Below, piece after piece: positions 33,101-45,625 of a stretch of 64,000 nt of DNA (position 1 is the stretch's first letter; every line of letters begins with the position of its first letter). Source of the stretch: Isoetes taiwanensis (Eukaryota; Streptophyta; Lycopodiopsida; Isoetales; Isoetaceae); the NCBI GenBank assembly GCA_021234155.1, contig JAJEKV010000025.1:2629339-2693338 (forward strand), given 5' to 3'. A program made the position numbers and the translations under genes. The notes beneath the pieces were generated by a model that saw only the letters and a program-made list of their open reading frames with translations, made no database searches and was not told the DNA's origin.

Positions 33101-34232
33101 TAAACAATGGAGGCAGACAACGGTGGACTTTAAGATTGGCCCAGAAAATAAGAATATGATATTGGCTATGGAGCAGAGAGAATCGTTCATATTCCTGCAG
33201 GAGTCAACACAATGATCGAGCCAAACAAGGGCTTGCAGTAGTTTAATAAAATAAGCAGCCTAGATTCCTGGAACGGACTGTCATGATCCTCTTCTACGTA
33301 CGCATAACATATCATTTCAGTCTCAATCTCCTCGCTGCCCCTTCTGATTCATTTCTGCCAGTGCAAATAAAATACAGAATCTAATTCGGAGCAGAAGTGC
33401 TAGTCGGCAGCACAGCATGCTGCAGCGGCATCCGCCTGCATTGACTGGAGCATATTTCATCCTTTTTTCCAAAAACCAGGCCTATTGCATAGAACCCAGA
33501 AAAAACCCATCTCCAGATCTAGCAGGAAAATCAAATGATTGGTGTCTAGGGCTATGGCGGAAGCTAGTTTGGAGGAATTTCTGACAGAGGGTAGAGGACT
33601 ACAAGTTAAAGGCATGTACAGATCATGTTTTTAGATTCCAGGAGATGTTTTCAGGGTTAGTAGATGGTTCTGACTGACGGTGAAGAGCAGGTGGGTATTG
33701 AATCAAGTTGCTTTTGGAACTGTCACAAAATATGCCAGATCTATGTCGTCTTCTGATTCCGGCACTTTGGATTCTGATTAATTTAAACCTGGGCTGATAC
33801 TGATGGTTACAGTATTACTGTCAAATATGTGCTGTTCAGCTTGGCCACGTGAAGCGAAGAAAAAAGAACAGACCCAAAAAAAAAAAACAAGCTTCGTTTT
33901 TCAAATTTCCCTTCTGTTTTCTGATCTGAGAGTGGCTAAGCAAAGAAACTCGTTCTATTTTGCAATGAAGGTCATATGGGTTTGATCGAATTTCTTAGCA
34001 AATTCTTCGGGTTTTTGTTCTGCTGCAGGATTCAATGGTGCGGGAGGATGAATCGACCATAACAGGCGACCGGATTGCTTTAAATCATTCAGCATTTTCT
34101 CAGCTAGTTTCGTCACAGATCAACCACATGATGCCCAAGATGCCAAGCCTTGAGTTTACGCTAGGAAGATCGAACTGCGTAAAAGGAGAGCATTCCGACG
34201 GCCCGCAGGAGCTCCTGCTGCTCAAGTGCTGA
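30115..34232 (+). CDS. KAN: KANADI family GARP transcription factor
   Basis: Six exons join in phase: 30115-31000, 31244-31320, 31667-31709, 32097-32220, 32346-32436, 34029-34232 (1425 nt, 474 residues). All introns are GT-AG. Residues 20-28 PDLSLQISQ are the conserved KANADI N-terminal motif, EAR-like. The GARP DNA-binding domain covers about 266-332: APRMRWTSTLHAHFVHAVEL, GGHERATPKSVLELM, VKDLTLAHVKSHLQMYRTVK. The C-terminus PSLEFTLGR ... LLLLKC matches the family ending. KANADI proteins act in the nucleus, mostly as repressors, in abaxial polarity and auxin-linked patterning. The start at 30115 is preferred, but Met at 30133 is possible. HAHF stands where I recall HARF as usual. No disabling change was seen; the last intron is about 1.6 kb. 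Confidence 0.93.
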
Positions 34233-35945
34233 TCTCGGGATCCCGATATCAGCACCTCCTGCTACATATGGATCTACACTCTAGACTAGCCAAGCCAAAC
34301 CAAAGTTTTGGTCACTATTTGTCTACTTTAATCCCACTTCCCTGAACAAAGGGAACCCACACATATATAATGCATCCCTTTCATATCCTTGATGCCTGGC
34401 CTCATGTTTTCCTTTTTAACATGATACCATCACCCCATTTTTTTTAATCCAAGGGATTTCTGATGCATCATCATCTCTTACACGAAATGTGAAGCCAGGC
34501 TCTCATGTAGTTATAGCTCAAATACCCCATTCTTCTGGGTCGATCATACACTACAAGTATTCTGTATCTCATATTGGAAGCATAATATCAAAGTTTTCTG
34601 TTCTTTAGTTTGTAACTTCTGTTTTTGATGGGATCCTCATTACCAATGTTATAGGATCTTTGGCGAAGGTTATTAAAGGTATCCTTCGTGCCAAGGAAAA
34701 GAGAAGATGTCAACCTATGAAATTTCAAATTAATCAATAGAGATGTCAAATGCAATTATAATGCGCTATTAGGGACGCGGGCTCAACATGGCATTTTTGT
34801 CATTCATGATAAGGTGATTAGGGATAGGGAACAATGTGGTGTTGTGTGCGCATCTCATATCTCGCTAATTCTCTCTGCTCTTTCTTTTATAGCGGATCAG
34901 TTGCGTTTACAACCGAAATGGAAATCAAGTGTCTCGTTGTTCAAAAATATTGAATCTCGTCTCAATTAAGTGTCTCGTGGCCTTTAGAAGAAATTTATAC
35001 GTATACGTAGTATTAGGGCATGCCATACCCATCAACTTACTAGAGCTTACTAAAGCTATTGAGCATGCTTGATAAATTACCTCTTCCATTTTATTGAAAA
35101 TCTTTGCAGAATAAGCAATATAATGATATCTGCTCCATTGTCCTGTACAGCCACGTAGACCTCTAAATCTTCGTGGACAATTAGATTCATGTAGCTCAAT
35201 TAGATTCATTTTTTTTTTCTAAATTTTGCCATATTTGGACTTCAATGAGTTCTTGAAGAATCTTGTATATGCATGTACTTTATCTTTTGATGATGAGCTA
35301 TGCACACCTTCAATTGCACGCAGCACATGACCTTCCTTGAATTCATAATTTGTTTTGAGTTTTGTGCCACAAGATTTAGACAATGTTATCCTCACTGTGT
35401 GCCACAATGCAAAGAAATAATCGTAACTGGAAGAGAATGTGGTGCCAGAAGGAGCAATAATGCTACACATGCTTACATGTCAATATTTTTATTGAAAAGT
35501 TGACATGTATATGCATGTCGACGCTATGTGGCACGATGCAGTCGGAAAAAATAGAGGCTGGGGGTGGGCGGTGTTTGAGAAGTAGTACTTTTAACATCCG
35601 CTGAAGATCAATTGATCTATGAGACACACAAATCACACCAATATTCCTCTATGACTCTGAACCTTCTGCATACAACATTATAGCATGTTCTCCTCAGGAT
35701 TTAAAATTAAGGCAATATGGAACTCAATGAACTATTAATCAACTCGTAATCGCCAGGAAGCTAGTGCTGGCAAGGTTTCTTGCATTAAATTTCAATCTAG
35801 TTATCATTAATCATGAGGACTTGAACTGCTCAATCAACTAGTAGTCACTAAAGAAGTTAGTGCAGCTTGAACTAACTATTGATCAATGTTATCCTCGGTT
35901 ACATATGGGGAATAAAAAGTTAATCATGAGAATGGAGGAATGTGT
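34233..35945. other. 3' flank of KANADI, no gene
   Basis: AT-rich. Short frames on both strands (34925-35209, 35219-35503) have no family motif. The KANADI 3' UTR probably occupies the first few hundred bases. Confidence 0.45.
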
Positions 35946-35949
35946 TCAT

Positions 35950-36290
35950 GTCATGTCGGACAAAGAGCTAGAAGTAACTGTATCTAGAATTCTCAATGAG
36001 AAAGCATTTAGTCTTCTCTGAAACAAACGACTGCAACATCTTAAAGGGCATGAATGATGAAGGATCTTGCAAAGCTTCGAGATATGACGTATCGGTTGAT
36101 GTCATGTTTTAAAGAGCTGGAAGCACGGTTATCTAGAAGTCTCAATCAGAATGCATATAGCCCTCTCTAAAAGCAATGACTACATTTTAGAGGACAAGAA
36201 TGATGAAAGGATCTTACAAAGCTTAGAGACATTACATATTTGTTGACAAATGCATCATGTTTTGAAAATTTGAGGATCAAGTACTGTCAG
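35950..36290. repeat. Imperfect ~149-bp tandem repeat
   Basis: tatctagaattctcaatgag at 35981 and tatctagaagtctcaatcag at 36130 mark two diverged units. Both also share gaatgatgaa(a)ggatctt and tcatgtttt. A partial third follows near 36250. Confidence 0.7.
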
Positions 36291-36294
36291 GCGA

Positions 36295-37015
36295 ATCCTG
36301 CCCATCATTTTAGAATAAAGCTTGACCAAGTGAATCTCAACATTCATGGGATTAACAAGGTGTTTGGAGGAGATATGAGATGAAATCAGTCTCATAATCA
36401 TGAAAGAGAAAGCAAGGTATATAGTCATTATCTTTATCTATTGCATTATCGCTTTATAGCTCTAACTTCTGCAATTACAAATTTAAGGCATCTACATGAA
36501 GGCAGTGAAAGGGATAATATAGAATATAAAATATAAAATATAGCAAATACAAAAGATAATAGAGCATCACACTTTGAAATGATAGCTGCTATAGGTTGAT
36601 GGCGGTAGATTTTGAATAAGAGATCTAATATGTAGAATATTCAAACTTATCTTCAAGACACGACAGACAATTATCTATCTAGGTCATGTAGGCAGCACAC
36701 TTTGAAAGAATTTGTTCTTCGTAAAGATGCGAAGGGGAGTGTCCACACAATACAGATTCATTCCAAACATGTCTTGATATTGCATAATTAGAGAATCTAG
36801 ATGCAAAGTATCCTTACTAGGTTCGAGTATTCATCAAATTATGGAAACATGTGCACAGAAGCATATAAAAATCTCTCCAAGCTAGTTAAATCTCTTGATT
36901 ATATGTGGAACTTAAAAAAAAAAAATTATATCCTCATATCAAAGACAACTATAACGGTCATCGACAAGTGGAAAATGTAGTTGTTAATGTGAATGACTTG
37001 CATGAAATTTGAATA
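36295..37015. other. No gene seen
   Basis: AT-rich sequence with short A runs and no supported coding region. Confidence 0.5.
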
Positions 37016-37054
37016 TATATATACAAGCTTATTACTGCTTAGGTGTTTCCCTCT

Positions 37055-37175
37055 AAACCTTTATCCCCCACATTGCGGAAAGTGAGAGGTATATTGTCTT
37101 CTTTGTGAGGTCCCATAGGTCTCCTTGGATTGAGAAAAAAAAAAAAAAAAAACAAATCTATTCTAATCTATTTTT
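37055..37175 (+). mobile_element. LINE 3' end, partial
   Basis: gtcccataggtctccttgga, an A run, then ctattctaatcta. This follows the pattern of the LINE 3' end at 17110-17187 (gtcccat ... ggtctcc ... (TTCTA)n). Only the tail region is present. Confidence 0.5.
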
Positions 37176-37734
37176 TCTAGAATATACATCAAAATGACAT
37201 GAGATCCTATGGGAAATTGATTTGATCATAGAAAGACCCTTTTCAAAATTATTCCATGATGGTAAATCAAAGGAGCACATCTAGCTTAAAAACAATTAAC
37301 ATTTTTTTCTCGTTGTAATGGCCAAATTCTTCTCTGTAGAATGTTGAATAATTCTAACAGGGTTTGACTGCATGTATCATATCAAGTCTCTGCATATGAT
37401 ATTTAAAAGTATACAAACCCTCATATATCATGTTTGAAAATCATGCAATGTAGGACTACATATGTTCATTCGATGCCTATCAGAGTGAGATATCGCCTTG
37501 TTGGTCAGCCCTTTTACAAACTTAATCTAGGTTGCTCTAGCACCTTACATTGTAGAGGTGCTTGAACAACGTGATGCTTGAGGGTGACAAATTGATCCGT
37601 ACATATTTCTCAATAGGTTCATACTATCAAGGTTCCCACAAAACATTTTATGAGGTATATGGGGTTTAACGTTGTATAGTAAAGAGCTTATTGTACTATT
37701 TGCATTGGCTTTCATAAAACAACTAAACTTGTGG

Positions 37735-37800
37735 AAGAATAGAATAGAATATTTTTTATCGTCCATGGAGACCAATTTAACTTTTAGTTCCAGCCTGTTA
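37735..37800 (-). mobile_element. LINE 3' end, partial, minus orientation
   Basis: Read on the minus strand: ttggtctccatggacgataa, then an A-rich stretch and ttctattctatt. This closely matches the 3' end of the LINE at 16760-17190 with its TTCTA-type tail. Confidence 0.65.
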
Positions 37801-37829
37801 CTCATCCATTTCATATGCTTTATCGCCAA

Positions 37830-39390
37830 GTAGCTAAGATACCATCCATGATATCCGTTTTATATGCCTTATTGCCAAATAGCTAAGATGTAGAATGATT
37901 GACTAGACAAATTTTGCAACTTCATATATGATTAATGTTGATTCAAATCTTAATTCCAACTATCCTAAAGCCTTACCAAGGGACCAATGTTCAAAGGAAT
38001 GAGAACTTCCAAAATGATATGCGCACTCGGACATGGCCATGCGTAATGCTATCCATTTGTTGGCAATAGTTTGTCAAGTAAAACTTGCACTTGGTTTTGT
38101 CCATCAACACTTGTTCTATAGAATCATAGAAAACAAATCTGGCACTGGAATGGGATTTGTGCATGGTGGGAACTCTTTCAGATGGAGACATATACAGTGC
38201 CATTACCCTTCCAGCTGGAGAAAATGTTGGGTAAAATAGACACCACCGGTATTATTTAGGTGACTTAAAGGCCGTTTAGGGACACGCTATCCACCGACGA
38301 AAACGAAAGAGGTTTCCAAAAAGAGTTTTGATGGCTTTGTATGTTTACACGAAGCCTGTACGTGTTGACACAAAGCGAACTGAAAAATCCAAAATCTGCA
38401 GAGCTGCCGCAGAAGCCCTAACCCTAATTCATGCTTCACCAAAAGCCTGCGCCAGATTCTCACCCTCCGCAAAAGGCCTGCCTTGTCCCATTCCTCGCCA
38501 CAAATCAGAACCGTAGTGCCTACCAACTAATAACGAAAGCTTTCCTTTGTACTGCCATTTGACCCACCAACTACACACCAGTCTAAATAAAATTCTTATG
38601 GGCCCGGCACATCTGCATGTTTTCAATCTCTCACATGTTCTCTCTTGCCTCTTCAATATCACAACTTCATCCTCTGTTTATGAAATGAAATCATCATCAA
38701 CAATATAAGAACATTTACTCTCTAGAGACCCTTTTGTGTAAAGTTCCATGTATATATCATTTTAGATGCATGCTTTCCATGATTTTGCCTCATCAAGAAA
38801 AACTCAAAGCCCAAAAGGGCTCTCTCCCTCAATACATGGGCTAGCAATCATAAAATCTGGTCTTAAAGTCTATCATCTCCCAAATGGCATGTTTACTTGT
38901 CTATTTAAGTTCCAAACTATAAAAGCTTTTAATCCTAAATATTTTCTGCCTACCATTGTATACCACTATAGAACATGGCACCCAAACAAAATTGAATTCA
39001 ATTATATTTTAATATTCAAAAAGTTTTATTTTCAATTTATTTTGGCCTAGTGTTGTATACCACTTTCTAGAACGTGACAGACCCAATCAGAATTGAATTA
39101 AATTAAATATTTAATGTCCATGTAGGCCCTGAGGGATGCACCTATACACAAAGGGGATCTTCCATTTGCATGTGGTATATGGATTTTAAAATCCAAATTT
39201 GACACATTTATATTTACACAAAACAGTAGCAGAAAAAACCCAACAAACCCCCTCTCATACATAAATGTATGAAAATGAGCCGGAGAAACGTCCTTCCATT
39301 ACATGCACATGGTTTATACAAGATAACCCTGAGAATCTAACCTTCTAGAAGGTGATCTTTTCGCAAGTCATAAAGGATCGAATAGAATAT
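37830..39390. other. No gene seen
   Basis: Short frames near 38287-38662 overlap on both strands and show no family motif. Otherwise AT-rich noncoding sequence. Confidence 0.45.
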
Positions 39391-39394
39391 AGTA

Positions 39395-39960
39395 TTTTAA
39401 CATCCATTGAAATTCAACAGTATGAAGTGCACACGCCACACTAAAATTAAAGAAGTTGCTACTGCAACAAAGGGTACCTGCAAAACTATGCAAAATACAA
39501 TACTTTTGATCTTCAATGGCCACATCAGAAAGCTAAACAAATCATATCTAAACAAGTACTTTAACGTCCATTAGAGTTCAAATGTATGAAGTGCATATAA
39601 CACACTAGAATTTAAGAAGCTGCTATTGCAACAAAGGGTTACCCGTAAAACTATTCAAATTACAATACTTCGTTCTTTCAAGATACAATACTTTTGTTCT
39701 TCAAACTCTACATCAGGAAGCAAAACAATTTATATCTAAACACGAATTTCAACATCCATTAGAGTTCAACTGTATGAAGTGCATACACCACACTAAGATT
39801 AAAGAGGTTGCTACTGCAACAAAGGCTTACCCATAAAACTATGCAAAATACACTTCTTTTCGTCTTTCTATCTCCATATCAAAAAGTGAAGTTGCCACTG
39901 CAACGAAGGTTTACCCCTAAAACTATACAAATTAAAATACTTTCGTTCTTCCATCTCCAT
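39395..39960. repeat. Imperfect tandem repeat, ~160-190 bp units
   Basis: aacatccattgaaattcaac (39399), aacgtccattagagttcaaa (39563) and aacatccattagagttcaac (39751) start three units. All contain gtatgaagtgcat, gctactgcaacaaagg and taaaactatgcaaaat phrases. A partial fourth starts near 39888. Confidence 0.85.
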
Positions 39961-39964
39961 ATTA

Positions 39965-40375
39965 GACAACATCCAATTGGAGACGCACATACTACATCGA
40001 CATTGCTTTGTTCGCTTTGTTGGGTCCTGCCCCCAACCAGCATCCAGTTGGAGAAATGCTTTGTTTTCTTTGTTGGGGCATCCAATTGGAGACGCACACG
40101 CTACATCGACATTGCTTTGTTGGGTCTTGCTCCCAACTAGAAATGGTGGACAAATGCTTTGTTTGCTTTGTTGGGGGACAAATGCTTTGTTTGCTTTGTT
40201 GGGGCATCCAATTGGAGATGCACACTCACACATCGACATTGCTTTGTTTGCTTTGTTGGGTCTTGCCCCCAACTAGAAATGATGTAGTGTTTGTTTTGTT
40301 GGGTCTTGCCCCCAACTAGAAATGATGGACACACTACATCGACGTTGTTTTGTTGGATCTTGCCTCTAGCCACAT
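39965..40375. repeat. Complex minisatellite (ttgctttgttgggtcttgcc)
   Basis: Mosaic repetition of three modules: catccaattggagacgcac, acatcgacattgctttgttg and cccccaactagaaatgatgg. Module order varies between units. The many overlapping open frames on both strands follow from the repetition. Confidence 0.9.
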
Positions 40376-40564
40376 TAAATTGAATGCAACTTCGAGACAT
40401 GTTTGTCATAGGACTAGTGTATTACCACTAGATTAAACGTCCAAATGTATTCTTTTGGCAAACCATGAGCTTTTGATTTTTAGATATGCCTAGAATATGC
40501 CTCAAGATACCCAAAGTCACCCTCTCCCTAACAAATTGCCCCTTCACTTGGAGCAATCCAACAA

Positions 40565-40637
40565 ATTATGCCATGTAGCATCCTTGTGAATCCATTTTCC
40601 CCAAAATATGCTATGTAGCATCCTTGTGAATCCATAG
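40565..40637. repeat. Short tandem duplication
   Basis: catgtagcatccttgtgaat and ctatgtagcatccttgtgaa recur at a spacing of about 46 bp. Confidence 0.8.
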
Positions 40638-40644
40638 AGTGTGC

Positions 40645-42785
40645 CCCACTTTTAGCTAAATATTGGTTTACTGAAAGCGTACCTAGCTCGTGAGAAGTCC
40701 GACTGGAATGCTTGGATCCCATTGGAAAAATTCCTTACATCACTATATCTTCCAGAGGGCAAGAACGATGTAAAAAGGGTTTATTCATGAAGGGTATATT
40801 CTATGAAGAATCAAAGCATTTTGCTATAGAGCGATGATGCAACGATAGATGTGGATGCAAATCTGAACTGAGGAAATGATTTGAGTTTTTCCAACCTTCC
40901 ATCTCAGACCTTACTCTAGAAAGCAAAGACGTCGGAGCTTCCTATTCTTTCTCTGAGCTTATCAAACAGAAATATTTTTCAATTTGACTATGGCTATTCC
41001 GGCAATCAAATTCACAATTTTGGGCTTCAAACTCATCTTTCCCACAATTGTTTGCCCAAATTTGCAGAAGATGCGGCCTTGGATCAATTCAGCAGCATCC
41101 ATCTTCTCAATTTCTGAAAAAAATGTGATGAAGCAAGTAGGAAAAGATCTCTGAGCATTAGTGCTTGTCATTTTTTGACCCTAACAACCTTTGTTGCCAA
41201 ACCAAGTCCACTTGCCCACGTCACATAATGCCGAGGGCCTTCTAATCTCAATGGTCAAATTGGCACATCTAGCAGCATATTCTATCAACCCACCTTCCCC
41301 AAGGTAAGCCCTTTAGGCAACCCAAGAAGGAAAGAGCTTTGGAATTGAGTATCCAAAGAGGCCTAGTAGCTAGAGAGTATTTCGGTTAGGAACGTTACAA
41401 AGTGTGGGTAAAAGACAAGTTATACACCTAGAATTACTGAACATTATTCAAATATCCATCAAATAACCTAGAACTTATAGGAGTGAATGACCCATGACTC
41501 ATGTTGGGTCATGGGTATTCCTTCACGAGAGTGCATTGGCGCTTTGACATTATTCTGCACTTGACTATTTTCAATGCATCTCTCTATGATCAAGGTATCT
41601 TATAAGAATAAATAAAAAGATAACTATTTAATTTACTTGATTTCTTTCTAGAATAAACTGAGGAATTGTTGCCTGTGCTTGGAAGGCAACTACTCTTATT
41701 AGTTGATCATTGGCTAAGTATATGTGTTGGCCTTTCTTATCAAGAGAGACATCTTACATAAAGCATTTTAAAAAACAAAGCACGAGACTTACCAGCTTCT
41801 TTTACAGCATTTAGGACATGCAATTGGGGATGTTATTGTACTTCTCCTGGAAATTTGAGATAAGCTAGTTCAACTACCTAGTACGTATCTTTTATCATAA
41901 TGAAATATTCTATTATAGATTGATGCTTCTTTCAATAAATTTATGAAATAAATCTCACTAAGGAATGACTTTTTTCTCAATATATTAGACATATTCCATT
42001 GACTTTATTCACGTTGGAATAGATATAATTTAGTGACATAAGGGTGATAAATATTTTCTTCCTTTCAAATGGTTTCGAAGAAGTGTTAGGCAAGTAGCAG
42101 TATTCAATCATAAATCGTTGAGTGTTTTTTTATGAGTCTCTATTTGTTTATATTAATTTTGCCTAATACCTACGTGCACAGCAAGCCATATGTTCACTTT
42201 ATCTCAAGTGAGACTGACATCCACCAATATCAAGCTAATGAACCTTTGTTTCTGAGTGTCTTGTGACTATATACTCGAATTCCTATATGCCGTTAGCTTG
42301 ATTGACCTACTCATCTTACCATATGCCCTCACTTAAGTATGAACTAATGTAGAACAAATATTTCTTTTACAAAATCTACTTAGGACAATGTATCTTGTAA
42401 AGTTTCTCTTAACCTGACTCGTGATGTGGATCGAACATACATCAGTGTGGATTGAAGACATCAAAGTACAGATCTCCTATATTACTACCACTTCGTGATG
42501 AGGGAAAAGGCATCCAGCATGTGTTTGAAATAAAATAGACCATTTCTTATGCCTATAAATGAGTCTCTTTATTTACTCAAAGCTCTATTTTATGCTCTTT
42601 ACCTTTGTACCCTGTCCACATGATCATGACAAGAATACACTTTGGTATTCATACCCTAAAGAAAAGGGATTAATGCTTAATGTTTGAGGTAGACGTACCA
42701 AAGGTATATTTTATTCATACATTGCATGCATGTAAGAAATAAGGTAAGATGCCCTTACTCATCATTTCTTTTCTAGCACAAGAAT
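40645..42785. other. No gene seen
   Basis: AT-rich sequence without a supported gene. Scattered short frames only. Confidence 0.45.
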
Positions 42786-42804
42786 CTGGGCAGACCAACT
42801 AAAA

Positions 42805-42987
42805 AACATCCCTTATTTGAACCTTGTAAAGTTTTTGAAGGAAAACGAAATGCTGCTGATAGTTGCACTAGAAGAAAATGAAATGTTTGTGATAGTTCGT
42901 CGTCTGTATGGAATAGAGTCCATCAGTTCGCAAGTTATGCGACAAGAATCTAAAGAGCAGATAGGAAAGATATTCGGAGGTGACTGA
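42805..42987 (+). CDS. Possible coding fragment, unassigned
   Basis: An open plus-strand stretch of 60 codons ends at a TGA at 42985-42987. It has an even, protein-like composition (LKENEMLLIVALEENEMFVI, RRLYGIESISSQVMRQESKE). It has no upstream Met of its own. It could be a 3' exon or a chance frame; no family is recognised. Confidence 0.2.
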   Translation, partial: NIPYLNLVKFLKENEMLLIVALEENEMFVIVRRLYGIESISSQVMRQESKEQIGKIFGGD

Positions 42988-43166
42988 TAACTGGCAATGG
43001 TGTGCATATGTGGGACAAGGAGCAGGTAAGGAGCACCTAGTAACCTTGTGAACTTCTTTTTTCCCTGGGCAAGTCAGGGAAAAGGGTAGGAATGGACAAC
43101 AGAGGTGCTTTTGGCATTATTCCTCCTCGATTAATGCCCCAACTATAAGGGCAAGGATATGATAAT

Positions 43167-44123
43167 ATGATATTTACAAAAACAAAAACAAAAACTGCTA
43201 GGAGAAGCCTTTGCAGTCCTAGTAAGCAAAAGCAAGGGAATGCCCTGAGAGCTACCAATCTTGGCTCAAAAGAAAAGGGGCAGATTCCATGCGCTATAGT
43301 ACAAGACCAATCTTTAGCAAACAAAGGACACAAACAGTGGACTGCATATGTCTTGGGGAATCTGCTAAGTGTTCACACTCACATACTTCGAGAACAAGGA
43401 TGTTTTTTTGCTATCTTTTTATGGGAGTCTCTCGCTTTTGATAGGATGGATATATATTGTATTGTTGTTTATTCCATTGCTTGGATGGGTAAGGTATTCT
43501 ATGGTAATTTATGGTGTAATTTATGGTGTAAGTGGGAAAAGAAGAGGTTGGGACACCTGGGAAGTGTCCCAAAAACATGGCAGGCCTCGAGACACAAAAA
43601 GCGGGGGCACCACGCTTCTGGCTCATGTGCTTATAATTGGGCAATCAGAAAAATTATGGAGCTCTCATGGCTACCCGCTGCCCGTGGATTTGTGACGCAG
43701 GGAACAGGAGTTGCCCGATGCCTGCCCTGTCTGTCCTCTACAATTCCGGCTGCATCATTATGCCCCAGGATCGATTCCACTTTCTCGCTTTTTTTTTATT
43801 CCAAATATTCAGCCCAGGCTCGGGCCAAATCAGACCCGACATCCGTCCAAAAAGCTTGCCTCTTGACGTGGCAAGTTTTGCCCACGTGGCTTCCACGTCA
43901 GAAATCCTTCCCTTCCCTTTTATCCCATCACCCCACTTGTATCCCCCCCCATGCCTTGTCCCTAACGTGTTCTTCGAACATGATCCTTTCGAACATGTTC
44001 ATTGACACTGATCCTAAACTGACTATCATGTCTCTGCCTTCATCCCCTGTAGTACCTCCATCCACGCCTATCCTGAACTCACTGATCCCTCCTCTACACT
44101 TCAATCCTAGGCCTCCCCCGTAG
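43167..44123 (+). CDS. Long open frame in GC-richer segment, doubtful
   Basis: A 318-codon frame, the longest in the central region. Its composition drifts from Lys-rich to Trp/Cys-rich to Pro/Ser-rich, and it overlaps other open frames (43369-43695, 43637-44005) of similar quality. I recognise no domain. The second half is CT-rich DNA, which alone lengthens frames. Near 43868-43900 three ACGTG/CACGT-type G-box cores cluster, so the DNA may be a promoter or LTR-like region, not coding. Confidence 0.2.
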   Translation: MIFTKTKTKTARRSLCSPSKQKQGNALRATNLGSKEKGQIPCAIVQDQSLANKGHKQWTAYVLGNLLSVHTHILREQGCFFAIFLWESLAFDRMDIYCIVVYSIAWMGKVFYGNLWCNLWCKWEKKRLGHLGSVPKTWQASRHKKRGHHASGSCAYNWAIRKIMELSWLPAARGFVTQGTGVARCLPCLSSTIPAASLCPRIDSTFSLFFYSKYSAQARAKSDPTSVQKACLLTWQVLPTWLPRQKSFPSLLSHHPTCIPPHALSLTCSSNMILSNMFIDTDPKLTIMSLPSSPVVPPSTPILNSLIPPLHFNPRPPP

Positions 44124-44129
44124 TACCTC

Positions 44130-45170
44130 CACTACCTGCGCAACCATGCCTTATCCTTGTCACGCCATTCCAAAATCCCCAGTGCCTCCGTACCTGCCTT
44201 CCAAATGCCTAGCACCTCCCCTGGGCCCTCAGTATTCCATGAAATACCTCACCCATCATTCTAATTGCTATCCCTACATCCTACTCCTGCGTGCTTTATC
44301 TATATTCATATTTTAATGTTCCTCGAAGTTCCAAATGTTTCTACAAGCCTAATTTGGAAACCCAAAAGTTCAATTATTAAGTGTCCCCCAACTCTTAAAG
44401 AGAAAACTAGTCATTCTTATGTCAACGTTTGAGAGAGTAAATATGTGTCTGTTTAAACAAGGCACTAAGTCCGTCCCATTTCTCAATAATGCTTTATTGT
44501 AATCGTCATAATAGAATATACGACCACAATTTTGAGGAATATAATGTTACAGTTATGTGAATGATGGTGTGCGCCATTTGGTTTCGCATTTGGTCATAAT
44601 GAATGAATCATAGTAAATTTATACAAACACCCCATTTACTTTACCTCTTTCGCTTTAATTACTTCCATATAATTGTGAGATGTCTAATTGACTCATTTAC
44701 CTATGTCCCAATATAATACTTGTATTACATCCATATGACCTATGATCGATAAAGATCATAAAGCATCCAACATGATCAAGTCTGACTTGGGGTTAATAAC
44801 ATAGCACTCTACCTAGGATTTAACATCTTGGGTATCTAATTAGTTAAGTTTAAAACTCTATGGCTTTGTCACAAACATATACCATTTTTAACTCAATCAA
44901 TGATAATAGTATTTATTAACTCGTAGCCGAGATATACTTGTTTGAAAAGATTGTATTATTTTTCTTTTATATTATCTAGATTTGGCAATATGATAAGGGT
45001 GGTCATCTTCAAATTCCGTATAAACCATTGGAGTGTATAAAATAGACTATATTCTTGAAGTTTTTTCGTACGAAAACATATATCAAAATTGATGTTTTTT
45101 TATCACATTGTGCAACATTTTAAGTATTTACATTTTCAGAATGGGTTATTTTTCTAGAATGGGTTATTCT
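44130..45170. other. No gene seen
   Basis: CT-rich at the start, then AT-rich. No supported coding sequence. Confidence 0.5.
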
Positions 45171-45176
45171 CAGGCT

Positions 45177-45625
45177 ACATATTCTAAATGAGATGCACCT
45201 TGACTACCACAAATGTTGATCCGGCCGATGCTACAGCCTTAGATCAGATATTGGAGCCTTTGGGCACCTCTCGTTTCGCTTATGGTCATTTATGATTGGG
45301 GGCGCCTATGATTTGAAATATGAATTATACATTCGTCTATAGTTTTGATGGAATATCGAGCGTCTATACGGCTTCGCCTAAGATTTTAGAATATGAAATA
45401 CAGGGGCTCGAACCTTTACCAAAATAATTCAAAGTCTTAATAAGACTACTTTGACCAATATAACCAGTGAGCTGATGTGATTATTTTTTATCTTAAATCT
45501 ATGTTTTTTTTTTTTTTATAACAACTCGTTGAATTGTTTTAGGATAGGATCTATTGTTTCAGGAATTGTGATTTTTACATCCATATCAAATCCCCCTGGA
45601 ACCCCATGTTATTGTGCTACATATT
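45177..45625. repeat. Dispersed repeat, uninterrupted copy
   Basis: Matches 51099-51237 plus 52392-52717 along its length, including acatattctaaatgagatgc, cgcttatggtcatttatgat, tttgatggaatat and gtttcaggaattgtgatttt. Its class is unknown. A B-box-like ggctcgaacc occurs near 45404, but no matching A box. Confidence 0.7.

Noticed and set aside
39395-40375. Possible CRISPR-like array
   Set aside because: Units are directly tandem and diverged, without unique spacers, and the genome is eukaryotic.
39868-40409. Several overlapping ORFs with repeated QSKQS / LLCWG phrases
   Set aside because: All frames are open because of the underlying minisatellite; no protein family is suggested.
43369-43695. 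Hydrophobic ORF resembling a membrane protein
   Set aside because: Overlaps two other similar-quality frames, has no recognised family, and hydrophobicity follows from T-rich DNA.
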